Assembly (NCBI RefSeq): GCF_902497555.1
Contig: NZ_CABVGP010000003.1
Span: forward strand, 1,116,001 to 1,180,000
DNA length: 64,000 nt
Direction of reading: 5' to 3'
DNA from: Amycolatopsis camponoti
Lineage (GTDB): Bacteria; Actinomycetota; Actinomycetes; Mycobacteriales; Pseudonocardiaceae
This document shows positions 44,964-54,079 of the stretch, in pieces (the first letter of the stretch is position 1; each line of letters opens with the position of its first letter). The notes beneath the pieces were generated by a model that was not told where the DNA came from, did not search any database, and saw only the letters and a list, made by a program, of their open reading frames with translations. A program made the position numbers and the translations under genes.

Positions 44964-46330
44964 AGCTCGAGCCTCCGGCTCATGTCAGAGGCGAAAACGC
45001 CTTCGGGGTCCACGGCGGCGCGCACCTTGCGCCACTCTTCGAGGCGGGGGTACATCTTCGCGAACGTCTCGGGCGAGGTGCGCGAGTCCTTCGCGGTGTA
45101 CAGCCGTCCGCCCAGCTCGAGGACGTCTTCGTCGAGCTGCTGGCAGAACCGGCTGAGCCCGTTCTTGATCGGGAAGTCGACGCAGACCATCCAGCCGGGG
45201 TGCGGGAACGACAGCGGCGCCGCGTTGCCCTCGCCCATCCGCTTGAAGACGTTGAGGAAGGACACGTGCCCCGACTCGGCGATCTTCTTGACGATCTTGC
45301 GCAGCGGCTCGGCCGCGCCCAGCGGCGTCGAGAACTGGTACTGCAGGAAGCCCTTCGAGCCGTACGCCCGGTTCCACTCGCCGAACATGTCCAGCGGGTG
45401 GTAGAAGGCGGTCAGGTTCTGGATGACGCCCCGGGCGTCCTTCGGCGTCTTGCGGTAGTACAGCTCGCCGATCGTGCCGAAGGTCAGCTTGTTGGCCAGG
45501 CCGTTCGGGAAGACGTCCGGAAGCGTCGCGAGCTGCGGGGCGTCGAACTTCAGCGGGTTCGCGCGCAGCTTCGGCGGCAGCTCGTCCAGCTTGGCGAGCG
45601 AGCCGCGGCCGAAGGCGGCCCGGCCCAGCTTCGAGCCGGTGGAAATCGTGTCGAACCACGCCGACGAGTACGTGTACTTGTCGTCGGAGCCGTTGCTGAC
45701 CAGCTCGAGCGTCTCGTCGAGGTTGTTCGTGCGCTCGTTGTCGGCGAGGAAGTACGCCGTCTCGGTCTTGGTCATCCGGATCGTCGCCCGGACGATGATC
45801 CCGGTCAGGCCGATGCCGGCGACGGTCGCCCAGAACAGCTCGGCGTCCGGGCCCTCCGGCGTCAGCGTGCGGATCCGGCCGTCCGCGGTGATCAGGTCCA
45901 TCGACACGACGTGGTTGCCGAAGCTGCCCGCGCTGTGGTGGTTCTTGCCGTGGATGTCGTTGGCGATCGCGCCGCCGATGGTCACCTGGCGCGTGCCGGG
46001 CAGGACCGGGACCCACAGGCCGTGCGGCAGCGCCTCGCGCATCAGCTGGTCGAGGCTCACGCCGGCGTCGAGGTCGACGAGCGCCGAGTCCGGGTCGATC
46101 GAGTGGATCCGGTTCAGCGCCGTCATGTCGACGACGAGACCGCCCGCGTTCTGCGCCGGGTCGCCGTAGGACCGGCCGAGGCCGCGCGCGATGACACCGC
46201 GTTCACCGGCCTGGGTCACGGCGCGCGCGATGGTTTCGACGTCTGCGGTGCTCAGCACGTCTGCGGTCGTCGGAGCGGTCCGCGCCCAGCCCGTGAGCGT
46301 GCGACGCTGTGTATCGGGTGCTTGGGTCAC
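44960..46330 (-). CDS. dprE1: Decaprenylphosphoryl-ribose 2'-oxidase
   Basis: 456 residues from GTG. The FAD domain shows '[15 protein letters not shown]' and '[20 protein letters not shown]'. The substrate domain ends in '[15 protein letters not shown]', where Cys383 corresponds to M. tuberculosis Cys387, the residue hit by benzothiazinones; 'LYTAKDSR' gives Lys414, equivalent to Lys418. It oxidises the 2-OH of decaprenylphosphoryl-ribose in the epimerisation to the arabinose donor. A divergent gtrA gene lies upstream, as in mycobacteria. Confidence 0.95.
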   Translation of the reverse strand: MTQAPDTQRRTLTGWARTAPTTADVLSTADVETIARAVTQAGERGVIARGLGRSYGDPAQNAGGLVVDMTALNRIHSIDPDSALVDLDAGVSLDQLMREALPHGLWVPVLPGTRQVTIGGAIANDIHGKNHHSAGSFGNHVVSMDLITADGRIRTLTPEGPDAELFWATVAGIGLTGIIVRATIRMTKTETAYFLADNERTNNLDETLELVSNGSDDKYTYSSAWFDTISTGSKLGRAAFGRGSLAKLDELPPKLRANPLKFDAPQLATLPDVFPNGLANKLTFGTIGELYYRKTPKDARGVIQNLTAFYHPLDMFGEWNRAYGSKGFLQYQFSTPLGAAEPLRKIVKKIAESGHVSFLNVFKRMGEGNAAPLSFPHPGWMVCVDFPIKNGLSRFCQQLDEDVLELGGRLYTAKDSRTSPETFAKMYPRLEEWRKVRAAVDPEGVFASDMSRRLEL

Positions 46331-46366
46331 CCGACCAGGGTAGCCACGCCGAACGACGCCCGGAAC

Positions 46367-46394
46367 GTGACCCTGAAGTGCCCGCTTCTACACT
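46367..46394 (+). promoter_or_regulatory. Candidate promoter for gtrA-glfT2
   Basis: GTGACC at 46367-46372 and TACACT at 46389-46394 with a 16-base spacer resemble a SigA-type promoter, 61 bases before the gtrA GTG in the gap divergent from dprE1. Confidence 0.4.
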
Positions 46395-46455
46395 TTGCGC
46401 ATCAAGGCACAAGCGCCCGCGCGGGTGACCGTGACTCAGGCAACGAGGTAATGCA

Positions 46456-46926
46456 GTGGTGGCGACCGATCCGCAAGCCGACATCGCAGCTGCTCAGCCG
46501 TCCGACATCGGACTGCTGGGGCAGCTCATTCGCTTCGCCCTGATCGGCGGCTTCTGCGCCCTGGTCGACCTGGGCACGTACACGCTCCTGACCCAGGTGG
46601 CCGGGATGGCCACTTCACCGTGGGTCGACGTCGCTCGCGCTATCAGTTTCATCGTGGGCACCACCACGGCGTTCTTCCTGAACCGCAAGTTCACCTTCTC
46701 GGGCGGACGGCGTGACGGGAAGGCGCAGGTCGGCTCGTTCGTCCTGCTCTACACCGTGACGTTCTTCGTCGCGGTCGGGGTGAACCAGCTGATGCTCCAG
46801 GTGCTGCCGGAGTCCGCGTGGCAGCACACACTGTGCTGGGCCGTGTCGCAGGCCACGGCCACCGTGATCAATTTCGTGATGCTCAAGTGGGTCGTCTTCC
46901 GCGAGCCGTCGACCGAGGAGAACTGA
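46456..46926 (+). CDS. GtrA-family membrane protein
   Basis: 156 residues from GTG with 'gaggt' just upstream. Four membrane helices; 'FALIGGFCALVDLGTYTLLT' and 'TTAFFLNRKFTFSG' are GtrA signatures, and 'NFVMLKWVVFRE' closes the domain. The syntenic Rv3789 sits beside dprE1 and has been proposed either to flip decaprenyl-phosphoarabinose or to anchor a transferase. Here it is followed 8 bases later by glfT2. Confidence 0.88.
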   Translation: MVATDPQADIAAAQPSDIGLLGQLIRFALIGGFCALVDLGTYTLLTQVAGMATSPWVDVARAISFIVGTTTAFFLNRKFTFSGGRRDGKAQVGSFVLLYTVTFFVAVGVNQLMLQVLPESAWQHTLCWAVSQATATVINFVMLKWVVFREPSTEEN

Positions 46927-46934
46927 GGAACTCA

Positions 46935-48854
46935 ATGCCCGGTAAAACAGCCACCCCGGCGCCGACCACCCAAGCCGGCGCGGCCGCCGAGACGCGGTTC
47001 ACCGAGCACACTCCGCAGGGTCGCCTGACGGCGCAGCGCGGTCTTTACGCCGGTCCGGCGCCGATCGTCAGCAAGGACCTCTACGCCGAGCTCGAGTGGG
47101 GCTCCGCGGTGCGGGAACGTGCGGTGATCACCATCGAGCCCGCCTCCAAGGTGTCGGGTAACACGTACTTCGGGCGGTTCCCGGCCTCCTACTGGCAGCG
47201 CTGGTCGACGGTGACCGAGGTGTCGGTCGAGGCCGTCGTCACCGGCACCGGGCTGCTGTCGATGGGCGCCTCCGACGTCGAAGGCGAACCCCGCGTCGTC
47301 GCCGCCGAGCAGGTCGCCGACGTCAAGCAGACCAAGGTCACGCTGACCGCGCAGCTGGACAAGTTCTACGACGGCGGCGCGCTGTGGCTCGACCTCGAAA
47401 CCGAAGGCGGCCAGACCCTGCGCGTCGAGCAGGTCCGCTGGACCGTCGAAGCCCCGGAGAAGATCCGCCCGACCGCGGTGACGATCTGCACGATGAACCG
47501 CGCCGACGACTGCCTGAAAAACCTGCAGGCCCTCGCCGCGGACGTCTCCTCGCTGGAGACCCTCGACGCGATCTACGTCGCCGACCAGGGCACCGACCTC
47601 GTCGAATCCCGCGACGGGTTCGAGCAGGTCGCCAAGGACCTCGCCGACAAGCTGCACTACATCAAGCAACCCAACCTCGGCGGCGCCGGCGGCTTCACCC
47701 GCGGCCTCTACGAGGTCGCCGGACACACCGCCACCGAGCACGCGAACGTCCTGTTCATGGACGACGACGTGCTGCTCGAGCCGGACCTGGTGATCCGGAT
47801 GACGGCGTTCTCCAACCGCGCCGCCAACCCGATCATCGTCGGCGGGCAGATGCTCAACCTGTTCCACCCCAATCAGCTGCACGTCGGCGCCGAGTACGCC
47901 CGCCTCAACACCCTCGAGCCGGGCCAGCCGGTCGAGCACTCCCTGACCACCGCCGACCTGCTCGGCGTGGACGAGGAGACCCTGAAGCCGAACCGGCAGG
48001 AACGCCGCCTGGATGCCGGGTACAACGGCTGGTGGTCGTGCCTGATCCCGTACGAGGTCGTGCAGGCCACCGGGTATCCGATGCCGTTCTTCTTCCAGTG
48101 GGACGACGCGGAGTACTCCTACCGGGCCCGCGCGCACGGCTTCCCGACGGTGACGTTGCCGGGGGCGGGGGTGTGGCACGCGGACTTCCACATGAAGGAC
48201 TGGGACGAGTGGCACCGGTACTTCAACCTGCGCAACTCGATCATCACCGCGGCGCTGCACTCGCCGTTCAACCTCAACCTGCTCTCGCGGGTCCTGCTCG
48301 CGCAGCTGGTGCGGTATCTGCTGGGGATGCAGTACGGGCTGTCGGCGACGTTGATCAAGGCGGTCGAGGACTTCCTGGAGGGCCCGGAGATCCTGCGTGA
48401 CGGCGGGGTCGAGGCGATGAAGGAGATCCGCCGGATCCGCGACCAGTACCCGGAGACCAAGCGGCACAAGGCCACCGACGTCCCGGGCATCGCCTCCAAC
48501 GACATCGGCATCATCAACAGCGCGCCGCGGCCCAGCATGCAGCGCCTGGTGCTGATCAAGCGCGTGCTCGACCGCGTCCTCGGCCGCAGCCGCTTCGGTC
48601 TCGGCGCGGTGCCGATCGACGAGGCGAACTGGTGGCACATCGCGCTGTTCGACACCGCGGTCGTGACCGACGCGAACCAGGAAGGCGTCCGCGTCCGGTC
48701 GTACGACAAGGTCAAGATGTTCGACCTGGCCAAGCGCGGCGCGAAGGTGGTCCAGCGGCTGCGCAAGGAAGGCGCGGCGGTGCAGGAGCAGTACAAGCGC
48801 GCCATGCCGGAGCTGACCTCGCGCGAGAACTGGCAGCGCCTGTACAAGCTCTGA
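46935..48854 (+). CDS. glfT2: Galactofuranosyltransferase GlfT2-like
   Basis: 639 residues, matching the about 637 of GlfT2. The N-terminal beta domain has 'VSGNTYFGRFPASYWQRWST', a GlfT2 hallmark. The GT-A core follows: 'ICTMNRADDCLKNL', metal-binding 'FMDDDVLLEP' (Asp276-278) and 'FQWDDAEYSYR' (Asp390-391). The C-terminal part is helical. It extends galactan with alternating beta-1,5 and beta-1,6 Galf from UDP-Galf. The loop after 'GVWHADF' differs from the mycobacterial one, so linkage pattern may differ. It is not next to glf, unlike mycobacteria. Confidence 0.9.
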   Translation: MPGKTATPAPTTQAGAAAETRFTEHTPQGRLTAQRGLYAGPAPIVSKDLYAELEWGSAVRERAVITIEPASKVSGNTYFGRFPASYWQRWSTVTEVSVEAVVTGTGLLSMGASDVEGEPRVVAAEQVADVKQTKVTLTAQLDKFYDGGALWLDLETEGGQTLRVEQVRWTVEAPEKIRPTAVTICTMNRADDCLKNLQALAADVSSLETLDAIYVADQGTDLVESRDGFEQVAKDLADKLHYIKQPNLGGAGGFTRGLYEVAGHTATEHANVLFMDDDVLLEPDLVIRMTAFSNRAANPIIVGGQMLNLFHPNQLHVGAEYARLNTLEPGQPVEHSLTTADLLGVDEETLKPNRQERRLDAGYNGWWSCLIPYEVVQATGYPMPFFFQWDDAEYSYRARAHGFPTVTLPGAGVWHADFHMKDWDEWHRYFNLRNSIITAALHSPFNLNLLSRVLLAQLVRYLLGMQYGLSATLIKAVEDFLEGPEILRDGGVEAMKEIRRIRDQYPETKRHKATDVPGIASNDIGIINSAPRPSMQRLVLIKRVLDRVLGRSRFGLGAVPIDEANWWHIALFDTAVVTDANQEGVRVRSYDKVKMFDLAKRGAKVVQRLRKEGAAVQEQYKRAMPELTSRENWQRLYKL

Positions 48855-48866
48855 GCGGTGTTTCCC

Positions 48867-48901
48867 GAAGGCCGTCTCACGTTCGTCGTGAGGCGGCCTT
48901 C
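48867..48901. terminator. Bidirectional terminator hairpin after glfT2
   Basis: A 14-bp stem with one mismatch (48867-48880 with 48888-48901) and 7-base loop, 12 bases past the glfT2 stop and just before the end of the convergent small gene. Confidence 0.7.
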
Positions 48902-48907
48902 GCCGGT

Positions 48908-49153
48908 TCAGCCGTGCATGCCGAAGACGGTGCTCTTCCGGGTGAGGTCGTCGACGTACGCGGCGGCCACGTGGGCGAAGTTGATCGCGACCTCCGAGTG
49001 GTCCTTGGTGGTCACCGTTTCGACCGCGCCGGTCTTCACGAGCTGGGCGAGTTTGCCCGCCAGCTCACCGGATCCTTCGGTCGTCAGTGCGAACAGCAGC
49101 GGTTCCCCGCCGGTGGCGAGGTGCAGCACGAGTGCGGGTTTCGGATCGGCCAT
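48908..49153 (-). CDS. Small conserved-looking protein of unknown function
   Basis: 81 residues from ATG 49153 ('MADPKPALVLHLATGGEPLL'). A compact alternating sheet/helix pattern with 'KTGAVETVTTKDHSEVAINF' and 'FAHVAAAYVDDL'. No membrane helix, signal or known motif. GTG/ATG starts further up to 49189 exist but give a low-complexity extension. Divergent from the EspG gene. I do not recognise the family. Confidence 0.6.
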   Translation of the reverse strand: MADPKPALVLHLATGGEPLLFALTTEGSGELAGKLAQLVKTGAVETVTTKDHSEVAINFAHVAAAYVDDLTRKSTVFGMHG

Positions 49154-49258
49154 GCGTCCATCGGACCAGCGGGGATCTTTCCCGGGCAAGCGGGTTCGCC
49201 GAGAGCGGATGGACTACCGTTTTCCCGGTCCGGAAGAACCCGCGGGGGGATGGAAGCG

Positions 49259-50023
49259 ATGCCGCACTCGTTCTCGTTGTCACTGGCAGCGGTGGACATC
49301 CTGCTGGAGCAGCTCGGGCTCGGCCGCGCGCCGACCCCGTTCGAGGTCCCGCACGTCGGCACGACCGTCGAGCAGCGCGCGATGATCCGCGACGCCGTCG
49401 TCCGCGATCTGACCGGTCGCAACCTGTGGAGCCGCGGCCGGCTCGACGCGGATGCCGAGCTGGCGCTGGCCACGTTCGTCCGCGGCAGCGTGGTGATCAA
49501 CGCGGCCGCCGAGCTGGGCGACCGCCACCTCTTCGCCCGCGTCGCGTCCGACGGCCAGTTCGCGGTGCTCGCGCGCCAGGACGAGAACCTGATCGTCTTC
49601 GAGGAGGTCCGCCCGACGGGTATCGTCCCGGCGATCGTCGACCTCCTCCCCCTGACCCCGGCGGCGCCGGGCCAGTCGGTCACGATCGCCCGCCCGGCGG
49701 AGCAGCCCCGCCACCAGCGCCGCGACGACGCGTACGACCCGTTCGCCGGCGTCAGCGGCCCGCGCTCGGCCGGCAGCGGCGGCGGTCCGCAGCTCCGGAT
49801 GATCGAGCGGGTGTTCCAGGAGCCGAAGAAGCGCGTGGGGCAGTTCACAGCCCAGACCCGAGGCGGGACGTTCCCTCCGCTGGCCTGGTTCGACACCCCG
49901 TCCGGCCGTTGGCTGATGTCTTCCCGGGCGGCCGCGGACGGCCAGCGCTGGATCACGTACGCCCCGGCCGACAACGCCCGGCTGGCCCAGCAGCTGTACG
50001 CGCAGCTCGAAGGCCAGTTCTGA
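49259..50023 (+). CDS. EspG-family ESX secretion chaperone
   Basis: 254 residues. The opening 'MPHSFSLSLAAVDILLEQLG', then 'FEVPHVGTTVEQRAMIRDAV', and the C-terminal 'WFDTPSGRWLMSSR' and 'WITYAPADNARLAQQLYAQL' are typical of EspG-like proteins. EspG binds PPE proteins in the cytosol and delivers them to a type VII (ESX) secretion system. ATG 49259 is chosen since the purine run at 49244-49250 is 8 bases away; ATG 49250 would sit inside it. A PPE-like gene follows at 51153, a likely client. Confidence 0.85.
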   Translation: MPHSFSLSLAAVDILLEQLGLGRAPTPFEVPHVGTTVEQRAMIRDAVVRDLTGRNLWSRGRLDADAELALATFVRGSVVINAAAELGDRHLFARVASDGQFAVLARQDENLIVFEEVRPTGIVPAIVDLLPLTPAAPGQSVTIARPAEQPRHQRRDDAYDPFAGVSGPRSAGSGGGPQLRMIERVFQEPKKRVGQFTAQTRGGTFPPLAWFDTPSGRWLMSSRAAADGQRWITYAPADNARLAQQLYAQLEGQF

Positions 50024-50146
50024 GGGAACCGCTCAGCGCCCGCCCGCGTCACAGGTGAAGATCGGTGAACGGCAGTTGCGCAGGGTGCCCGGCTAGTAGA
50101 CTTCCGGGTGCACACGCTTGGCTGAGTGATACGGGGTGGAACAGCG

Positions 50147-50563
50147 ATGTTGATTGCCGATGGCGGTGGTGGCGGCTCGTTCGCGGACGTCATGAACCTC
50201 GGCGCCATCCAGGGCGTCACGGCGGAGACCCAGAAGCTGGTCGACGCGGCCAAGGGCGGCGGCTTCAAGATCACCCCGGAGGGCGTGAAGCCGATCCGGG
50301 ACGCGCTGACCGAACTGGTCAACGGCCTCGCCGACGTGCAGTACAAGAGCTACCTGCTGGACCAGAACCCCCAGCTCGGCGATCATCCCTACGGGCACAC
50401 CGTCGCCAAGCACGACTCGACGGCGGCAGGTAAGGCGACCCAGGTTCTCGAGCAGCTCAAGCAGGTCGCGAAGCAGGCAGACGAGGCGCTCGCCAGGGCC
50501 GCGGGCCTCTACAAGGAGGCGGAGAACCAGGCCTTCTCCGCTCTCCAGACCAAGCAGGCTTGA
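50147..50563 (+). CDS. Small helical protein of the ESX island
   Basis: 138 residues from ATG 50147 ('MLIADGGGGGSFADVMNLGA'). Two long helical stretches ('VTAETQKLVDAAKGGGFKIT', 'GKATQVLEQLKQVAKQADEA') suggest a WXG100/ESAT-6-like hairpin, but no clear WxG is present. It lies between EspG and a DUF3558 lipoprotein, an arrangement common in related actinomycetes as I recall. Perhaps a secreted partner of the PPE-like protein. Confidence 0.7.
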   Translation: MLIADGGGGGSFADVMNLGAIQGVTAETQKLVDAAKGGGFKITPEGVKPIRDALTELVNGLADVQYKSYLLDQNPQLGDHPYGHTVAKHDSTAAGKATQVLEQLKQVAKQADEALARAAGLYKEAENQAFSALQTKQA

Positions 50564-50566
50564 GGT

Positions 50567-51142
50567 ATGACGAAACTTCTCGTTCGGGTTCTCCTTCCGC
50601 TCGTGGCTGGTGGCGCGCTGCTCACCGGGTGCACCACGACGCAGGGGGGAACGGCGTCGCCCGCCCAGTCGTCCTCGGCGAGTGAGTCGGAAGCTTCGGC
50701 AAGTCCGTCTTCAGGGGGCGGCGGGACCCAGTCGATCACCGATGCGTGCTCGCTGCTGAAAACAAGCGACCTGAGTGGCTATGGCGAGTTCAACGAGCCG
50801 GTCCAGGGCACGGTCGGGGGCGTGCGAACCTGCAGGTTCCAGCAGAAGATCGCCTCGGCCAGCGATGACCAGAAGGTGATCGGCGCGAACATCCGCGACA
50901 CCGCGTCGGTCGCGCAGGTGAACGACACGGGTGGCGGAGTGGTCGACAAGGACATCAACGGCCGGCAAGCGAAGGAGGCGTCCGGCGGCGCATCCGTCGC
51001 GGGATGCACGCTCGCTCTGCCGGTGGGTGATTCGTCGCGGGTGGACGTGGAGGTGCTCGGCGCCGGCTCGGCGGACGAGGCTTGTCAGATCGCCGAGGCG
51101 GTTGCGAAGGCCGCTGTCGAACCGCGGTTGCCGAAGGGATAG
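50567..51142 (+). CDS. DUF3558-type lipoprotein
   Basis: 191 residues. Lipobox 'ALLTGC' ends the signal peptide; a Ser/Ala-rich linker follows, then a single DUF3558 domain opening 'ITDACSLLKTSDLSGYGEF' with Cys pairs near 'RTCRFQ' and 'VAGCTLAL'. Outer-surface lipoprotein of unknown role, 3 bases after the upstream stop and 10 before the PPE-like gene, so clearly in one operon. Shorter than the two-domain relative at 3754. Confidence 0.85.
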   Translation: MTKLLVRVLLPLVAGGALLTGCTTTQGGTASPAQSSSASESEASASPSSGGGGTQSITDACSLLKTSDLSGYGEFNEPVQGTVGGVRTCRFQQKIASASDDQKVIGANIRDTASVAQVNDTGGGVVDKDINGRQAKEASGGASVAGCTLALPVGDSSRVDVEVLGAGSADEACQIAEAVAKAAVEPRLPKG

Positions 51143-51152
51143 GGGAACCCAG

Positions 51153-52655
51153 ATGACGACGCGACAGGGACCGCCGCCGAAGACCGCGGACAAGACACCC
51201 GAGCAGGTTCAGGACATGGCGCCCGCCGAGCGCGACGCCTACCTCCAGCAGAAGGCCGAGGAAGGCGTCGACCCGAGCAGCTGGCTGTTCGGGCCGGTGC
51301 AGCAGTGGGTGGCCCAGGCCAAGGCGAAGAACCAGGCCCAGCAGATGGGCGACAAGAACATCAAGGACGCCACCGAAGGCCGCGATGTCGAGTACGTGCA
51401 GGGCCTGAACCCGTCGGGCGCGGACTACAAGGGCAGCGACCACAAGCAGCTCAAGCAATACCTGGACACCAACTTGGACGTCAATCAGGTTTCGGAGCTT
51501 TCGACGGCCTACCATGACGTCCACCAGGTCTTCGACAAGTTCGCCACCTCGATGAACACCGCGGTCAACGCCTCCAAGGGCACTTGGGAAGGCACCGCGG
51601 CAACCAACGCGCAGCAGTACTTCACCAGCTTGGGCACGTGGTCCGACGCGAACTCGCAGAACGCGAAGCTGGCCTCCGAGACCATCTACGACCAGGGCCA
51701 AGCCGCCTCGACGGCCAAGAACTCCATGCCTGCCCCCATTCCGTTCTCGTGGGGCGACGAGTTCAAGTCCTGGGCGACCTCGAACCCCTTCAGCCTGCCG
51801 GACAACGTCGACAAGTCGCTCCAGAAGCAGAAGGACAGCCAGGCGGCGCACGACGAGGCCGCGGGCGTCATGGCGACCTACGACAAGAACCTCTACCAGG
51901 CCGCGTCGAAGCAGCCGGCCTTCGCGCCGCCGCCCAGCTTCAGCACCGGTGGGGGTACCGGTGACCCCAATGGCACCGGGGACAAGAACGGCATCAACAC
52001 CCCGTCCAGTGTGGACATGCCGGGCTCGAGCTCGGTGAACACGCCGGGTGGCAGCACCAACAACTTCACCACCGGCGCCATCCCCGGTACCGGCACCACC
52101 GGCACCACCGGTACGCCGCAGTTCTCCGGCCCCGGCTCGACCACCGGCGCGGGCCTGCTCCCGGCCGGCACCACCACGCCGTCGGGCTTCACGCCGGGGT
52201 CGGTCCAGGGTGGGTCGGCACCGAACCCGAACCAGTCGCTCGGCGGCATGCCGCCGATGAGCCCCATGCCCATGGGCGGCGGCATGAACTTCGGCGGCGA
52301 CGAGGCCTACAACTCCAAGGTCGGCGGCGGTGCGGGCCGCGGCGGCAGCGGCTTCGGCCCCGGTGGCTCGGGCGGGGCCGGTGGCTCGACGGGCGCGGGT
52401 TCCGCCTCGGGCGCGGCCCGGCCGGGTGGCATCGGCGCGGCCGAAGCGGCCGCCGGGCGCGGGATGGGCGGCCTCGGCTCCGGCAGCGCGTCCGGCCGCG
52501 GTGGCGGCATGGGCGGTGGCGGCATGGGCCGCGGCCAGAAGGGCGAGGGTGACGAGGACACCGAGCACTCGCGCCCGACGTACCTGGTCGAGGGCGACCC
52601 CGACGAGGTCTTCGGCACCGACCTGCGCACCGCCCCGCCGGTCATCGGCGAATAG
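51153..52655 (+). CDS. PPE-like type VII secretion substrate with Gly-rich tail
   Basis: 500 residues. The N-terminal about 210 residues are helical with the WxG-type turn 'KGTWEGTAATNAQQYFTSLG' at mid-hairpin. The region from about 265 to 460 is low-complexity Gly/Ser/Thr/Met. The last segment 'YLVEGDPDEVFGTDLRTAPP' is an ending shared by PPE-like proteins of this group. Likely exported by an ESX system with EspG help. The core machinery is not in the window. An 11-bp hairpin follows. Confidence 0.82.
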   Translation: MTTRQGPPPKTADKTPEQVQDMAPAERDAYLQQKAEEGVDPSSWLFGPVQQWVAQAKAKNQAQQMGDKNIKDATEGRDVEYVQGLNPSGADYKGSDHKQLKQYLDTNLDVNQVSELSTAYHDVHQVFDKFATSMNTAVNASKGTWEGTAATNAQQYFTSLGTWSDANSQNAKLASETIYDQGQAASTAKNSMPAPIPFSWGDEFKSWATSNPFSLPDNVDKSLQKQKDSQAAHDEAAGVMATYDKNLYQAASKQPAFAPPPSFSTGGGTGDPNGTGDKNGINTPSSVDMPGSSSVNTPGGSTNNFTTGAIPGTGTTGTTGTPQFSGPGSTTGAGLLPAGTTTPSGFTPGSVQGGSAPNPNQSLGGMPPMSPMPMGGGMNFGGDEAYNSKVGGGAGRGGSGFGPGGSGGAGGSTGAGSASGAARPGGIGAAEAAAGRGMGGLGSGSASGRGGGMGGGGMGRGQKGEGDEDTEHSRPTYLVEGDPDEVFGTDLRTAPPVIGE

Positions 52656-52667
52656 CGGACAACGGCG

Positions 52668-52693
52668 AACGGCCCCGGGCGACCGGGGCCGTT
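52668..52693 (+). terminator. Terminator hairpin after PPE-like gene
   Basis: Perfect 11-bp stem (52668-52678 with 52683-52693) with a GCGA tetraloop, 12 bases past the stop. Separates the EspG-PPE unit from the YbaB unit. Confidence 0.7.
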
Positions 52694-52757
52694 TCGCGTT
52701 CAAGCCGGACGTGGAACCCGTAACCTTCGCTGCGCGTCGGAGACCGCGGAGGCGAAG

Positions 52758-53258
52758 ATGACCCCTGAGGAATGGCTGGCGAACTTCGAAACGAAGATCG
52801 CCGACGTGCGCGAGAAGGCGGAAGAGTTCCGGGCCGGGCTGGAGGCCTCCGGGACGACCGTCGCGTCGCCCGACGGCACCATCCGCGTCGGCGTCGCGCC
52901 GAACGGCTCACTCACCGAACTGCAGCTCACCGACTCGGCGCTGACCGGCAAGTCCGGGGCCAAGCTCGCCGAGGAGATCCTCAAGCTCGCGCGCAAGGCG
53001 CAGCGCGGTGCCGCCGTCAACGTCGCCGCCGCCTTCGCGCCGCTGGGCGGGGACACCGAGGCGATGCACATGGTCACCGGCTACCTGCCGCCGGAGGAGC
53101 CCGAGGAGCAGGTCGCGCCCGAGCCGTCGCGGGAACGCCGGCTCTGGCAGCACGACGAGCCGGAAACCCCGCCGCCGCCACCCGTGCGCCGCCCGCCGAG
53201 GCCGCCGCGCGACGACGATGACGACTTCGGGGACAACACGTTCCTGCGCCGGGACTGA
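52758..53258 (+). CDS. YbaB/EbfC-family protein with Pro-rich tail
   Basis: 166 residues. The first about 110 residues show the YbaB pattern: a leading helix 'FETKIADVREKAEEFRAGLE', then strands with 'DGTIRVGVAPNGSLTELQLT' and a helix. YbaB proteins bind DNA as dimers; homologues within ESX loci often have an acidic or Pro-rich tail, as here ('PETPPPPPVRRPPRPP' then 'DDDDDFGD'). Role with the secretion substrates unclear. It is 13 bases ahead of the WXG100-like gene. Confidence 0.8.
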   Translation: MTPEEWLANFETKIADVREKAEEFRAGLEASGTTVASPDGTIRVGVAPNGSLTELQLTDSALTGKSGAKLAEEILKLARKAQRGAAVNVAAAFAPLGGDTEAMHMVTGYLPPEEPEEQVAPEPSRERRLWQHDEPETPPPPPVRRPPRPPRDDDDDFGDNTFLRRD

Positions 53259-53271
53259 GGGGACCGCAACC

Positions 53272-54078
53272 ATGACCACCGCTACCTCGGGTGCCGGCAT
53301 CGTCGACACCTACGCCGGGCTCGTCGACTCGATCAAGTCGGACTCCGAGTCCGAAGGCGAACACGTCCTGGGCGTCGCGGTCAGCGCGGCCGGCGCGGTC
53401 GTCGACACCGTCGGCGCCGCGATCGACCCGCTCGGCGCCGTCCTCAACGCCGGTGTCGGCTGGCTGCTGGAGCACATCAGCTTCCTGCGCGAGCCGCTCG
53501 ACGCGCTGCTCGGCAACCCCGACGAGATCAACGCCAACGTCGACCAGCTCAAGTCCGCCGCGGCCGAGATGCACACGCTCGCCCAAGAACACCGCGACGA
53601 CCTCCGCAGCGTCGCCGAATGGACCGGCCAGGCCGCCGACGCGTACCGCGACAGCCTCACGAAGATGGCCGAGGAGCTGGAATCCCTCGGCAAGACGCTC
53701 GACGGGACCGCTGCGGTCGCGGGCATCTCCGGCATGCTCGTCTGCACGCTGCGCGGCATCGTCTTCGGGCTCATCTCGTCGGTGATCGCCGAGCTGATCC
53801 GCGACGCGCTGATCGCGGCGGCCTCGGCGGTGGTCACCTTCGGTGGCTCGATCGCGGCGTTCTGCGGGGTGGCCTCGGCGCGCGCCGCGGCGACGGCGTC
53901 GAAGATCGCGGGCAAGATCAGCAAGCTCCTCGAAGGCTTCGCGCGCCAAGGCGGCCGGCTGGCCAAGCTGATGGAGGCGATGGAGAAGCTGACCAAGGGC
54001 CTCGACCGGTTCTCGACGGTCGGCGGTCTCGCGATGGGCGCGTACCAGGCCGCGAAGCCGTACGAGACGGAGGCGTGA
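53272..54078 (+). CDS. WXG100-like secretion substrate with membrane-active region
   Basis: 268 residues from ATG 53272. After a hydrophobic stretch (about 35-65) comes a WXG100-type helical hairpin with 'VAEWTGQAADAYRDSLTKMA' at its turn (W then G). A second hydrophobic region 'LRGIVFGLISSVIAELIRDA' follows, then a basic helical tail. Such proteins are N-terminal or partner modules of ESX-exported toxins. It is one base from the following candidate toxin gene, suggesting it is that protein's secretion partner. Confidence 0.78.
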   Translation: MTTATSGAGIVDTYAGLVDSIKSDSESEGEHVLGVAVSAAGAVVDTVGAAIDPLGAVLNAGVGWLLEHISFLREPLDALLGNPDEINANVDQLKSAAAEMHTLAQEHRDDLRSVAEWTGQAADAYRDSLTKMAEELESLGKTLDGTAAVAGISGMLVCTLRGIVFGLISSVIAELIRDALIAAASAVVTFGGSIAAFCGVASARAAATASKIAGKISKLLEGFARQGGRLAKLMEAMEKLTKGLDRFSTVGGLAMGAYQAAKPYETEA

Positions 54079-54079
54079 C

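Noticed and set aside
51153..52655. CRISPR-like or tandem DNA repeat in the Gly-rich part of the PPE-like gene
   Set aside because: Low-complexity Gly/Thr codons without fixed period or spacers.
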